Of a stretch of 22,198 nucleotides of DNA, positions 7,776 through 16,560 are shown piece by piece. Within the stretch, counting starts at the first letter, position 1. Each line of letters opens with the position of its first letter. Below the pieces are notes generated by a model, which worked only from the letters and a program-made list of their open reading frames with translations, had not been told where the DNA came from and made no database searches. Source of the stretch: Turicibacter sp. (GTDB lineage: Bacteria; Bacillota; Bacilli; MOL361; Turicibacteraceae); contig JAUMTV010000054.1 of assembly GCA_030531025.1 (NCBI GenBank), positions 1 to 22,198 on the forward strand. The letters are read 5' to 3'. Made by a program: the position numbers and the translations under genes.

Positions 7776-8270
7776 TTGGGCAAAAAAAAGAAACGAAAAA
7801 AATATCGATTAAACGCTAGATTTTATTGTTTGATTTTTGGATTATGTACAATAGTTGCCTTAATCATTAACATAAAATCAACCCTTGAATTTAATACAAT
7901 TCCAAACTTTCATGGGTGGTCAGCTGATGAAGTAATGAAATATGATGAAAAACATGAGAATATCTCGGTTATTTATGAACTCGTTTATTCATATGATGTT
8001 TTACAAAATCGCGTGATGGAGCAATCGATTAAACCACGAACAAAAGTCGGAGATGATCCATTAATTTTAACGGTTTATGTATCAAAGGGATATCCAGTCA
8101 TGGAAGATTTTACAGGAAAAAATTTAAGTAAGCTAAATGAATTTGCTAACTTGTATGGGATAACGGTTGAGTCGTCAGCAGAAGATGGAATCATTGAGAC
8201 GCAATCGGTTTTAGCAGGTGAATTATTAACAAAGGGAATGGTCGTTTCAGTTACGATAAAAACAGAATAG
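7776..8270 (+). CDS. Membrane-anchored PASTA-domain protein
   Basis: A short, very basic cytoplasmic head (GKKKKRKKYRL) is followed by one transmembrane helix at about residues 13-28. Two PASTA-like modules follow: about 39-109 (IPNFHGWSADEV ... VYVSKGYPV) and about 110-164, ending VSVTIKTE. PASTA modules in Firmicutes usually bind peptidoglycan or muropeptides, as part of Ser/Thr kinases or penicillin-binding proteins. This one has no kinase or transpeptidase domain. The start is TTG, with AAGGATGTG about 9 nt upstream; no in-frame ATG fits. It ends 20 nt before folC, probably in one operon. I do not recognise a named gene. A wall-sensing role is inference. Confidence 0.78.
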   Translation: MGKKKKRKKYRLNARFYCLIFGLCTIVALIINIKSTLEFNTIPNFHGWSADEVMKYDEKHENISVIYELVYSYDVLQNRVMEQSIKPRTKVGDDPLILTVYVSKGYPVMEDFTGKNLSKLNEFANLYGITVESSAEDGIIETQSVLAGELLTKGMVVSVTIKTE

Positions 8271-8290
8271 AAAAAAGAAGGTGAGAAAAC

Positions 8291-9571
8291 ATGTTTAGAA
8301 GTGGAAAAGAAGTCATAGAGTGGGTTTCAGAACAACTTCGATTTGGGATTCGTCCTGGTTTAGAAAGGATGGAAGCAGCTTTAAATCGCTTAGACAATCC
8401 ACATTTAAAAATTCAAACAATCCATATTGCTGGAACTAATGGAAAAGGGTCAACAGTAACGTATTTACGTTCTGTTTTACAAGATGCCGGCTATCATGTT
8501 GGGACATTCACTTCTCCGTACATTGAAACATTTAATGAGCGAATTTCGTTAAATGGAATACCGATTAGTGATGATGATTTGGCATGGTGTGCGAATGTGG
8601 TGAAGCCGATTGTTGAAGAAATTAATAAAACACCAATTGGTCCGTTTACGGAATTTGAAATTATTACACTGATTTCATTTATTTATTTTAAGCATTATCA
8701 AACGGATATTGTTATTTATGAAGTTGGTCTCGGAGGACGATTTGATGCGACGAATGTCATTTCTCCTATTGTTTGTGGAATTACGAATATCGGTCATGAT
8801 CATGAAGCAATTTTAGGGGATACGTTAGTAAAAATTGCTCATGAAAAATTAGGTATTGTTAAGCCAAATATTCCACTATTTACAACGGAAGAGAATGAAG
8901 AAGTTTTAAAAGAATTTAAAGATGTGACATCTAAGAAAAATAGTCCGTTAATTAAAGCACTTGATGTTTATACGCCAACGCATGTTCATCTAAATCAAGA
9001 AGGAATGCAGTTTGATTGGCCTAAGTTAAAAGGAGTGCAGTTAACAATGAAAGGGGCGCATCAAATTAAAAATGCAACACTGGCATACTCGATTATTGAA
9101 TATTTAAAGCAAAAAAGGATTTTTAGTATTTCTGATGTAAATATATATAGGGGAATGAAACAGTCTTTTTGGAAAGGAAGATTTGAGGTCATTCATGAAA
9201 ATCCAGCTATTATTTTAGATGGAGCGCACAACCTAGAAGGAATGACCCAATTATGTGAGACAGTTAAAAGTCTTTATCCAACTCAGCGTCGCCTGTTTAT
9301 GGTAAGTGTTTTAAAAGATAAAGATTATGAAAAAATGTTTGATCTTATTCATGAAGTAGCTGATCATGTTTATTTTACAACCTTTGATTATCCACGTGCT
9401 CAATCAGCTAAAGAACAACATGAATCATACAATCGGTTAAATTCATCTTATGAAGAAGATTTTCATGAGCTAATGGACCGTTTATTAGGTGAAGTAGAAG
9501 ATGATGAATGTTTAGTCATTACAGGATCACTTTACTTTATCTCAGAAGTGCGAAAATCATTAGTAAGATGA
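8291..9571 (+). CDS. folC: Folylpolyglutamate synthase / dihydrofolate synthase
   Basis: A Mur-ligase-family enzyme that adds glutamate to folates, and in many bacteria also to dihydropteroate, using ATP. The P-loop GTNGKGS is at residues 48-54. EVGLGGRFDATNV and NIGHDHEAILG are family signatures of the central ATPase domain. DGAHNLEG marks the start of the C-terminal domain. The length of 426 aa is usual. The AAGGTGAG ribosome site precedes the ATG. It follows valS as in Bacillus, with the PASTA gene between. Confidence 0.95.
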   Translation: MFRSGKEVIEWVSEQLRFGIRPGLERMEAALNRLDNPHLKIQTIHIAGTNGKGSTVTYLRSVLQDAGYHVGTFTSPYIETFNERISLNGIPISDDDLAWCANVVKPIVEEINKTPIGPFTEFEIITLISFIYFKHYQTDIVIYEVGLGGRFDATNVISPIVCGITNIGHDHEAILGDTLVKIAHEKLGIVKPNIPLFTTEENEEVLKEFKDVTSKKNSPLIKALDVYTPTHVHLNQEGMQFDWPKLKGVQLTMKGAHQIKNATLAYSIIEYLKQKRIFSISDVNIYRGMKQSFWKGRFEVIHENPAIILDGAHNLEGMTQLCETVKSLYPTQRRLFMVSVLKDKDYEKMFDLIHEVADHVYFTTFDYPRAQSAKEQHESYNRLNSSYEEDFHELMDRLLGEVEDDECLVITGSLYFISEVRKSLVR

Positions 9572-9661
9572 GATTTAGACAATTTTTTTGAATGACTTTT
9601 GATATCATCATACCCATATACTAATGAGATAAAGCAATGACTGAAGATGATAGGTGGGGTC

Positions 9662-10339
9662 ATGATGAAGAAAAAGAAGTTTAAATTTAGGTTAAAAATC
9701 GATTTAAAATCAATACGTTTATGGATTTTATTAACGTTAATCATTGTTATGGTTGGGCTATCGTTTGGAAAATTATTAGATAATTTTTTAGGCCCAGCAG
9801 AAGGTATTGAGACCGCTAGTGGTGTAGCGAATGAGACACCACCTGCTAATGAAGATGCATCAAAAGAAGAGCCTGAGCCAGTGGAGGATTCAAAGGATGT
9901 GACAACAGAAAATAAAATTTATGTCATACAGTTAGGCGTGTACGAAACGTATGATAATGTTTTAAATTTAGCAGGTCAATTACAGCAGTTAGGCTATAAT
10001 TACGGAATCTTAAAAGTAGATGGGAAATACTCTGTATTTTCACATATTTCAGGAATGAAAGAGAGTCTAGCTTCTGTTGAGGAAGCAATGAAAAATAAAG
10101 GAATTGATTACTTTATTAAAGAAGTAGAAGTTCCAACAGATGACTTAAAGTGGAATTACTTTTTACAAGCTGTCAAACAAAAACCATTTGAAATGACGGG
10201 AGATTTTATTCAAACATTCACGGATGATGAAATGCATATATGGGGTTATTATGTGACACTTTCAACAGCCTCTTTTGACGCCTTATCGACAGAACGCCAG
10301 AAGATGTTGCTTGAGATTTATCAATGGTTAAACGGATAA
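9662..10339 (+). CDS. spoIIB: SPOR-domain membrane protein, SpoIIB-like
   Basis: A 225-residue single-pass protein. It has a basic cytoplasmic head (MMKKKKFKFRLK), a transmembrane helix at about residues 20-38, and an acidic linker (EEPEPVEDSKD). A SPOR domain follows at about 85-160 (IYVIQLGVYETYDNVLNLAG...). SPOR domains bind denuded glycan strands. SpoIIB acts at the sporulation septum during engulfment, and its gene lies between folC/comC and maf/radC in B. subtilis, which matches this place. The start at 9662 has AGGTGGGG 2-5 nt upstream; the in-frame ATG at 9647 lies upstream of that site. Sequence similarity to SpoIIB itself is not proven here; domain order and synteny carry the call. 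Confidence 0.68.
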   Translation: MMKKKKFKFRLKIDLKSIRLWILLTLIIVMVGLSFGKLLDNFLGPAEGIETASGVANETPPANEDASKEEPEPVEDSKDVTTENKIYVIQLGVYETYDNVLNLAGQLQQLGYNYGILKVDGKYSVFSHISGMKESLASVEEAMKNKGIDYFIKEVEVPTDDLKWNYFLQAVKQKPFEMTGDFIQTFTDDEMHIWGYYVTLSTASFDALSTERQKMLLEIYQWLNG

Positions 10340-10362
10340 GAACAGGAAGTGATCAGTAGGAC

Positions 10363-11046
10363 ATGGAACCCTTTATGATTCGTGATTTACCTCTTGAAGA
10401 GCGGCCTCGAGAACGCTTGTTATTAGAAGGGGCCGCCTTTTTATCAAATGCAGAGTTATTGGCAATTATGTTACGAACGGGGACAAGGCAACAATCAGCG
10501 TTAAACTTAGCTCAAACGATATTACAAAAGACACAAGGCATCAAGCTTTTAAATGAAATAACGATCGAGGAATTAATGAGTATACATGGGATTGGCGAAA
10601 GTAAAGCCATTCAAATTTTAGCGAGTATCGAATTAGGGAAACGAATCGCAAAAGCTAAACATCAAAAGTTTGCTGCGATTTTATCTCCTAGTGATTGTGT
10701 TTCTTATTTGTCAGCAGAAATGAAGCATTTAACACAAGAACATTTTGTTGTCTTATTTTTAGACACTAAAAACTTTATTATCGGAAAAAAGACGATTTTT
10801 ATAGGATCTCTTAATAAAGCGATCGTTCATCCTCGGGAAGTTTTTAAAGAAGCAATTAAACGTTCATCGGCAGCTGTCATTTGTGCTCATAATCATCCAA
10901 GTGGTGATCCAACTCCTTCACAACAAGATATTCAACTGACGCATCGCTTATATGAAGCGGGTGAATTAATTGGTATTAAAGTCTTAGATCATTTAATTAT
11001 AGGGGATGATCAGTTTACTAGTTTAAAAGAAAAAGGATATTTATAA
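10363..11046 (+). CDS. radC: RadC/YsxA family JAB-domain protein
   Basis: Full-length at 227 aa. A helix-hairpin-helix-like N-terminal part (LPLEERPRERLL ... LMSIHGIGESKA) is followed by a JAB1/MPN-like metalloprotease-fold domain. The zinc-site signature HNHPSGD is at residues 176-182, with D189. The old DNA-repair role is doubtful in the literature and the function is still unclear. The start is ATG at 10363; M5 (10375) is an alternative that begins MIRDLP. maf, which usually precedes radC in Bacillus, is missing here. mreB, which should follow, is replaced by other genes. Confidence 0.94.
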   Translation: MEPFMIRDLPLEERPRERLLLEGAAFLSNAELLAIMLRTGTRQQSALNLAQTILQKTQGIKLLNEITIEELMSIHGIGESKAIQILASIELGKRIAKAKHQKFAAILSPSDCVSYLSAEMKHLTQEHFVVLFLDTKNFIIGKKTIFIGSLNKAIVHPREVFKEAIKRSSAAVICAHNHPSGDPTPSQQDIQLTHRLYEAGELIGIKVLDHLIIGDDQFTSLKEKGYL

Positions 11047-11065
11047 ACGATATCTTATTAAGAAT

Positions 11066-11094
11066 AAAAAAGCTCTCAAATATGAGAGCTTTTT
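11066..11094. terminator. Bidirectional terminator between radC and the DUF1622 gene
   Basis: AAAAAAGCTCTCA and TGAGAGCTTTT form a stem with loop AATA. A-rich and T-rich flanks serve both strands, ending the convergent radC and DUF1622 genes. Confidence 0.9.
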
Positions 11095-11096
11095 AG

Positions 11097-11438
11097 TTAA
11101 ACAGAAGGTGTTTGTTTTTGTTTTGCATCTTGTTTCATTTCCCATTCAATGACAATTGTCATTAAGACTCGAAGTAAGAAAATAGAACCTAGAATAATCA
11201 GTTCATTTAAGCTTTGAATGAGAACAGTTTTTAAAATTTCAGCGGCTAACTTAAATTCAAGACCTGTTGCCATAGAATTAGCAAATTGGTGCTTAATAGG
11301 GTAATGATCTTTAAAGAGTAATGTTTTGACATAATGATAAAAGGCCCGAAATGCGCCGATGGTAATGATGAAAATTCCCATGAATTCTAAAATTCCAATA
11401 ATAATAGGTAGCGTCTCCTCGATCAGATGATCAAACAT
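11097..11438 (-). CDS. DUF1622 family integral membrane protein
   Basis: A 113-residue protein with about three hydrophobic helices (roughly 9-33, 66-83 and 82-99 within a continuous hydrophobic second half). GLEFKLAAEILKTV, followed by a long aliphatic stretch and a charged tail, is typical of DUF1622, a family of unknown function. AAGGAA lies about 9 nt before the ATG on the minus strand. It is convergent with radC and divergent from asnB, so it begins the accessory block that separates radC from mreC. I can offer no function beyond membrane location. Confidence 0.78.
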   Translation of the reverse strand: MFDHLIEETLPIIIGILEFMGIFIITIGAFRAFYHYVKTLLFKDHYPIKHQFANSMATGLEFKLAAEILKTVLIQSLNELIILGSIFLLRVLMTIVIEWEMKQDAKQKQTPSV

Positions 11439-11639
11439 ATGAATGTTCCTTTCGAAGTTGATAAGATAGTTTTAGTTTTAACAAAAAAATATGACTTATG
11501 CTATGCTTCCCTAATGTTTTCTGAAGAGAAATCGAAAGTGATGAAAAAAATCAGAAAAAGTAGTTATGTTGAATCCGCTCACACGCATAAGATTAAAGAA
11601 AAGAGACTGATAGTGTGTCATTGAAGGGGGTTAAATGTT

Positions 11640-13223
11640 ATGTGTGGATTTATGGTTTATACAGCCAATGATATTAAGGTGGAAGACTTCGAAGAAAGTT
11701 TTATCCGAATTTCGTATCGAGGACCAGACTTTTGTATCATTCAAAATCGTGAACGAGGGTTATGGGGATTTCATCGGTTATCTATTATGGGATTAACTGA
11801 GTCAGGGAACCAACCCTTTGAACTTCATAATAATTTAGTCGTTTGTAATGGAGAAATTTATGGTTATAAAAAAATACGAGAACAATTAAGTCCTCAATAT
11901 GTCTTTGAATCAGACAGCGATTGTGAAGTGATTTTACCACTTTATGAAAAATACGGATTAGACTTTTTTAAAAAGTTAGATGCGGAATTTGCTTTAGTCA
12001 TTTATGATGCTAAGAAAGATGATTTTATTGCCGGAAGGGACCCGATTGGAATTCGTCCACTTTTTTATGGTTATTCAAAAAATAGTCATAAAATTATGTT
12101 TGCTTCAGAAGCAAAAGCATTAGTTGAGTTATGCAGTGAAGTTCATCCATTTCCACCAGGATATTATTATGCTAATGGATGTTTTACTTGCTATTACGAT
12201 GCAGCACAATCATCAGGATATTATAATGGTAGTCTCGAAGAGGTGACAAAAGAAATTAAAGAGCGTTTAATTGAAGGCGTTCGTAAACGATTAGATGCTG
12301 ATGTTCCAGTTGGATTTTTATTAAGTGGAGGCTTAGACTCTAGTTTAGTGTGTAGTATTGCCTCAAAAATTTTGAATCAACCGATTAAAACGTTTGCTAT
12401 TGGAATGGAAAGTGATGCGATTGATTTGAAATATGCAAAAGAAGTTGCTGATTATATTGGATCAGATCATAGTGAAGTGATTATTACAAAAGATGATGTC
12501 ATTAATTGTTTGGAAGAAGTCATTTATATTTTAGAAACTTATGACATTACAACGATTCGCGCTTCTATAGGAATGTATTTATTATGTAAAGCGATTCGTG
12601 AAAAAACAGATGTAAAAGTTTTATTAACTGGAGAAATTAGTGATGAATTGTTTGGTTATAAATATACAGATTATGCACCAAGTGCCATGGCGTTCCAAGA
12701 AGAGTCACAAAAACGAATTCGTGAACTTTACATGTATGATGTCTTACGCGCAGATCGCTGTATTTCTGCCAATTCTATTGAAGCGCGTGTTCCATTTGGT
12801 GATCTAGCTTTTGTTGATTATGTGATTGGGCTTAATCCACAACTTAAATTAAATAGATATAATAAAGGTAAATATTTGTTACGCCGAGCTTTTGTTGGTG
12901 ACTATTTACCAGAAAGTATTTTAATGCGCGAAAAAGCAGCATTTTCAGATGCAGTCGGTCATTCTTTAGTAGATATTTTAAAAGAATATGCAGAATCAAA
13001 ATATACAGATGAAGAATTTGAAAGAAAAGTGAAGCAATATAAAGGGGATTGTGTTCCATTCACAAAAGAGTCATTACTTTATCGCGAAATTTTTGATAGC
13101 TACTTTAATGGGTATGCAAAATGGATTAAAGATTATTGGATGCCAAATAAAGAATGGGAAGGGTGCAATGTCTTAGATCCTAGTGCTCGGGTATTAGCTA
13201 ACTATGGAGATAGTGGAAAATAA
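11640..13223 (+). CDS. asnB: Asparagine synthase (glutamine-hydrolysing), AsnB type
   Basis: Makes asparagine from aspartate, ATP and glutamine. The N-terminal Ntn glutaminase domain starts with catalytic Cys2 (MCGF). R46 (FHRLSI), N70 (NGEIYG) and D94 (SDSDCEV) are at the expected glutamine-binding places. The synthetase domain has the PPi loop SGGLDSS at 229-235 and LLTGEISDELFGYKY further on. At 527 aa it is close to the E. coli AsnB length, so it is complete. The GAAGGGGG site lies before the ATG. Some AsnB-like proteins amidate peptidoglycan or natural products instead; the sequence alone does not exclude that. The GNAT gene begins 22 nt later, probably in the same operon. Confidence 0.93.
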   Translation: MCGFMVYTANDIKVEDFEESFIRISYRGPDFCIIQNRERGLWGFHRLSIMGLTESGNQPFELHNNLVVCNGEIYGYKKIREQLSPQYVFESDSDCEVILPLYEKYGLDFFKKLDAEFALVIYDAKKDDFIAGRDPIGIRPLFYGYSKNSHKIMFASEAKALVELCSEVHPFPPGYYYANGCFTCYYDAAQSSGYYNGSLEEVTKEIKERLIEGVRKRLDADVPVGFLLSGGLDSSLVCSIASKILNQPIKTFAIGMESDAIDLKYAKEVADYIGSDHSEVIITKDDVINCLEEVIYILETYDITTIRASIGMYLLCKAIREKTDVKVLLTGEISDELFGYKYTDYAPSAMAFQEESQKRIRELYMYDVLRADRCISANSIEARVPFGDLAFVDYVIGLNPQLKLNRYNKGKYLLRRAFVGDYLPESILMREKAAFSDAVGHSLVDILKEYAESKYTDEEFERKVKQYKGDCVPFTKESLLYREIFDSYFNGYAKWIKDYWMPNKEWEGCNVLDPSARVLANYGDSGK

Positions 13224-13245
13224 GAGATTTGAAGGAGTTAACGAA

Positions 13246-13812
13246 ATGAAACATTTAGGAACCTGTCGACTTGAAACAGAGCGGCTTTATTTGAGAAAAT
13301 TTAGAGTTAGCGATGCGACGATGGTTTATGAAAATTGGAGTAGTGATCGAGAGGTCGCACGATATGTTGCTTGGCCTGTTCATCAAAATGTTAATACAAC
13401 GAAGCGAATTTTAGCCAATTGGGAGTCGGCATATCAACGCTTAGATATTTACCAATGGGCAATTGTTTATCGCAAAAATGAGCAGGTCATTGGGTCTATT
13501 TCTCTGTATCAATTTATTCGCCGAGGACAACGCTATAGATGTGAGTTAGGCTACTGTCTATCTAAAGATTATTGGAATCAAGGATTAATGACTGAAGCAG
13601 CAACAGCAGTTTTACGGTTTGCTTTTGAACAAATTGGAGTGGATACTGTAATCGCTAAACATGATGTTAGAAATCCCGCTTCTGGTCGAGTTATGAAAAA
13701 AATAGGGATGCATCATGATCGTTTAGTGACACGGGCAATCTTAAATGGCCATCGAGAGTGGGTAGATTGTGATACTTACATTATTTATAAAGATGAATTT
13801 ATGACAGCATAA
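13246..13812 (+). CDS. GNAT N-acetyltransferase, RimJ/RimL-like
   Basis: An acetyl-CoA-dependent transferase of 188 aa. It opens with LETERLYLRKFRVSDA, the usual start of the RimJ/RimL group. The acetyl-CoA binding region is around ELGYCLSKDYWNQGLMTEAA, and the late GNAT strand is RNPASGRVMKKIGM. The ATG at 13246 has GAAGGAG 8 nt upstream; a longer in-frame version from 13204 would overlap asnB and has no better ribosome site. The substrate is unknown: this group includes ribosomal-protein, antibiotic and small-molecule acetyltransferases. The IS element begins just after the stop. Confidence 0.85.
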   Translation: MKHLGTCRLETERLYLRKFRVSDATMVYENWSSDREVARYVAWPVHQNVNTTKRILANWESAYQRLDIYQWAIVYRKNEQVIGSISLYQFIRRGQRYRCELGYCLSKDYWNQGLMTEAATAVLRFAFEQIGVDTVIAKHDVRNPASGRVMKKIGMHHDRLVTRAILNGHREWVDCDTYIIYKDEFMTA

Positions 13813-13819
13813 TAAAGGA

Positions 13820-15423
13820 TTAGTAAAAAATTCTCACTACTATAAAAGGAGGGCACTGAAAAAGGAGCTTATTATTTTTAAAATAAAAGACTCCTTTTTT
13901 CTTATCCATAAAAATAGTTAATAGTTGACCTATTTTTGAACGATATTCCGTTAAATTCTCTGCTTGTATCTGTACTAACCTTATTATTCTCTTTGAATTG
14001 ACTACAATTGCTGTTAGATAAGCTTGAATTTTCATGCCAAAAGCCCCGTGAATTTACATTTTTGAAATCCATGAGACTGTCTTAATTCAGCGTTCTTTGC
14101 TTCTATCTTATAGCGTTGTTTTTTCTTATTTTTAAACTCATCTGTCTTTTGAGCATCTATCGCTTTTTGATGAATATCTGATTTTATAGTGATGGAATAA
14201 GTTTTAGACTTTACCCCAGGTTTATAACACCCATTTCTTAAGGGATAGTTTTTACATCTTTCAATCTCAAAGTAGTAAGTTAAACTTTGATTCTTGTTTT
14301 GATTTTTCTTTCCTGTTCGTGCTTTTCTAATACTTAAATGACCGGCTAGGCATCTCATTTGTCCAGCGTCTTTATTATATTCAAATCCTTCGACTTCTCG
14401 TTTTCTACCATTTAATACGATGGGATTCAAAGGGGTGATGGCTGTTATTCCTTCTTTATCCATATACTCTAAATTATCTTTATTTGAATACGCCGCATCA
14501 GCTAATACATCTTCGACTTCAATGGCGTTCTTTTTTGAGTTTTCTACTAACGTTTCTAAATATTTTCCGTCACTGACCTCAACCGTTGTGACTTCAATCG
14601 CTGTAATGATGCGTTCTTCTGTGATGGCAATATGTGACTTATAACCTGCAAAAGAGTCAGTGGATGACTTATATCCCATTTTAGCTTCTGGATTTGAAAC
14701 AGAGAGAATCGTTTGATACGTTTCATTTTTTAATAGATCTAAAGCTTTTTCTGTCGCCTTTTTGATGGTCATATTTTGACCATTATATTGACTTGAAAAA
14801 TCAATCAATTCCTGCGTGTAAGTGACTTCTTCTTCAAGTGAAGCTGTCGGATGTAATTTAGGAGGAACTGAGTCTTTTATTTCAGGAACATAGCGATAGA
14901 GCTGCTTACGTATATTTTTAGAAACTTCTCTCAACATTTCAATGGGTGTTTTAACTGAATATTGACTTCTTGTATGTGTCGCATCCATAATTAACGTCTT
15001 TGATTTAATTAATTCCTTTTCAATCGCCTGACTCACCATTTCATGAAGTAATTCTTCTAAAATCTCTTCGTCATTTAGTCTTAATTTTCTGAATTTAGTC
15101 AGTGAGGACGGATGCATCAGTTGGTCTTCTGGTGCTAAGTTTAAAAAGTATTTATACGCCATATTAACCTGAGCTTCTTGAATCATACGTTCATCAGATA
15201 AATTGTAAAGGAATTTTAAAAATAAAAGTTTAAACATCACTTCAGGAGAATAGGCAGTTCTTCTATAATCAATCGAATAGTTAGCGCCGAGTAAAGGGGT
15301 CACAAAAGAAAAATCAATGTATTCATTGATTAAACGTAACGGGTGATTTTTCGAAATAATTTTATCGTACAAGGGATGTCCTTGAGAAAGATTTAATGAT
15401 AGTTGTTCAAAGTCTTTGATCAT
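13820..15423 (-). pseudogene. IS1182-family transposase, frameshifted near the C-terminus
   Basis: The main frame runs from ATG at 15423 (GAGG 6 nt upstream; an in-frame TTG at 15435 is less likely). It has the N-terminal IS1182 region (NHPLRLINEYIDFSFVTPLLG, and YSPEVMFKLLFLKFLYNLSDERMI further on) and a DDE domain with TLIMDATHTRS and VLADAAYSN. It ends at 14032 with KCKFTGLLA. The adjoining frame (13820-14035) begins KIQAYLTAIVVNSKRI, which is the expected family C-terminus. Adding one T in the run CTTTTGG near 14040 would join them as TGLFGMKIQAYL. The transposase is thus broken by one missing base, and the element is probably inactive unless supplied in trans or rescued by slippage. Confidence 0.8.
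13859..13900. terminator. Hairpin terminator at the IS end
   Basis: AAAAAGGAG and CTCCTTTTTT form a stem around an AT-rich inner hairpin, ending in a T-run. It sits just inside the left inverted repeat and can stop transcripts coming from asnB-GNAT or from the transposase. Confidence 0.65.
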
Positions 15424-15528
15424 GATGAGCCTCAAAAGATGTAATCAGTAAAAAAATTATATCATTTATAATAAAAAAACACTGAGACAATTCATGTTTC
15501 AATGTTTTCCTTTTTTTGTGAGGTGTAT

Positions 15529-15542
15529 TTCAGTGAACTCCT
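15529..15542. repeat. Right inverted-repeat core of the IS element
   Basis: TTCAGTGAACTCCT is the imperfect complement of the left core at 13847-13860, with 12 of 14 positions paired. Confidence 0.65.
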
Positions 15543-15634
15543 ATAAAAGTGGGGATTTTTTTATGGTGTAAAGGCTAATCTCATGTAAAAAGTGTGAAAA
15601 GTCATAGAGTTAGTGCTTATGTCATCAATTAGAC

Positions 15635-15663
15635 TTGTTTCATACATATCAATTATATATAAT
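15635..15663 (+). promoter_or_regulatory. Promoter of mreCD
   Basis: TTGTTT (15635-15640), 17 nt, then a perfect TATAAT (15658-15663), about 45 nt before the mreC ATG. It gives mreCD its own start outside the IS and without mreB. Confidence 0.72.
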
Positions 15664-15708
15664 AAGCATTATAAAAAAGATTATTGTAAAGACTTAGGAT
15701 GTGTTCAA

Positions 15709-16560
15709 ATGAAGGGTGTTAACCATTTAAAAGTATTTGGAATTATCGTAATAATTTTTATGACTTTAATTACAGTTGGTTATACGATGAATCAAGAAAC
15801 AAGAAATCCATTACCTGAACGTCTGATTAAGGATGGAATGACAGCCGTTCAAACAGGATATACAGGGATTGTTGATATTTTTAAAAACTTTTTAACGAAT
15901 ATTAACGATCTATTTCATACGTATGAAGAAAATAAATTGTTAAAACAACAGATGTATAACTATGAAGCATTAGAAGTGTATGTTCATCAATTAGAAGATC
16001 AAATTGCTTCATTAGAGGAATTACAAGAAACTGGGGTTTCTTTAACAAGTTATACTACAATTAATGCAGCAACAGTCATGCGTAATGTTGATCAGTGGCA
16101 TGATTTTATTGTCCTTAATAAAGGAAGCCAACAAGGAATTAAAGAGAATATGGCAGTGCTTTCAAAAGAAGGGTTTTTAATTGGAAAAATTATTTCAGTT
16201 AACTATTTATCAGCTAAAGTTAAGCTCATCAAAAACCAAGACTTTGGAAGTAAAGTATCGGCGATTATTGATGGAAAAGAAGGGTCTGTTGGTACTGTTG
16301 AAGGGTATGATTACACAACGGATGAACTCGTTATGACACAGGTTTCAAAGGAGGTTGCCGTTGAAGAAGGAGACGCCGTGATTACAAGTGGTTTAGGTGG
16401 TGTTTATCCTCGTGCACTTTTAATTGGATATGTTCATCGTATTGAAGTAAGTAAAGATGGATTAACACAAACACTCTATTTAAAAGGTGAAAAGAATTAT
16501 GACAATATGGACTACGTGATTGTTGTTTCACGTGAGGCGGTGACACCAACTAATGATTAG
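15709..16560 (+). CDS. mreC: Rod shape-determining protein MreC
   Basis: A membrane scaffold of the elongasome that links wall synthesis enzymes to MreB and MreD. The chosen ATG at 15709 gives 283 aa, with AGGATGTG just upstream. A longer open frame from 15613 would add 32 residues carrying no MreC feature and would overlap the promoter. One transmembrane helix lies at about residues 8-26 (VFGIIVIIFMTLITVGY). A coiled coil follows at about 70-105 (EENKLLKQQMYNYEALEVYV...), then the beta-barrel domain with VLNKGSQQGIKENMAVLS and ITSGLGGVYPRALLIGYV. The stop overlaps mreD by 8 nt. mreB, normally directly upstream, is absent from the window. Confidence 0.93.
   Translation: MKGVNHLKVFGIIVIIFMTLITVGYTMNQETRNPLPERLIKDGMTAVQTGYTGIVDIFKNFLTNINDLFHTYEENKLLKQQMYNYEALEVYVHQLEDQIASLEELQETGVSLTSYTTINAATVMRNVDQWHDFIVLNKGSQQGIKENMAVLSKEGFLIGKIISVNYLSAKVKLIKNQDFGSKVSAIIDGKEGSVGTVEGYDYTTDELVMTQVSKEVAVEEGDAVITSGLGGVYPRALLIGYVHRIEVSKDGLTQTLYLKGEKNYDNMDYVIVVSREAVTPTND

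Larger units (their letters stand above)
13847..15542 (-). mobile_element. IS1182-type insertion sequence
   Basis: A single transposase gene is bounded by imperfect inverted repeats. The best core is AGGAGGGCACTGAA (13847-13860) against the complement of 15529-15542, AGGAGTTCACTGAA, 12 of 14 matching. Similarity continues weakly outward, so the exact ends may lie about 10 bp further out on each side. I could not identify a target duplication by eye. Confidence 0.72.

Noticed and set aside
9600..9646. Sporulation promoter (CATATACTA) before the SpoIIB-like gene
   Set aside because: The -10 resembles sigma-E/K but I found no fitting -35 at 13-15 nt, so it is not listed as a feature.
11427..11624. 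65-codon plus-strand frame between DUF1622 and asnB
   Set aside because: Begins inside the opposite gene, has no recognisable motif and no proper ribosome site; probably promoter DNA.
14420..14644. Plus-strand frame inside the IS element
   Set aside because: Shadow of the transposase gene, without ribosome site or domain.
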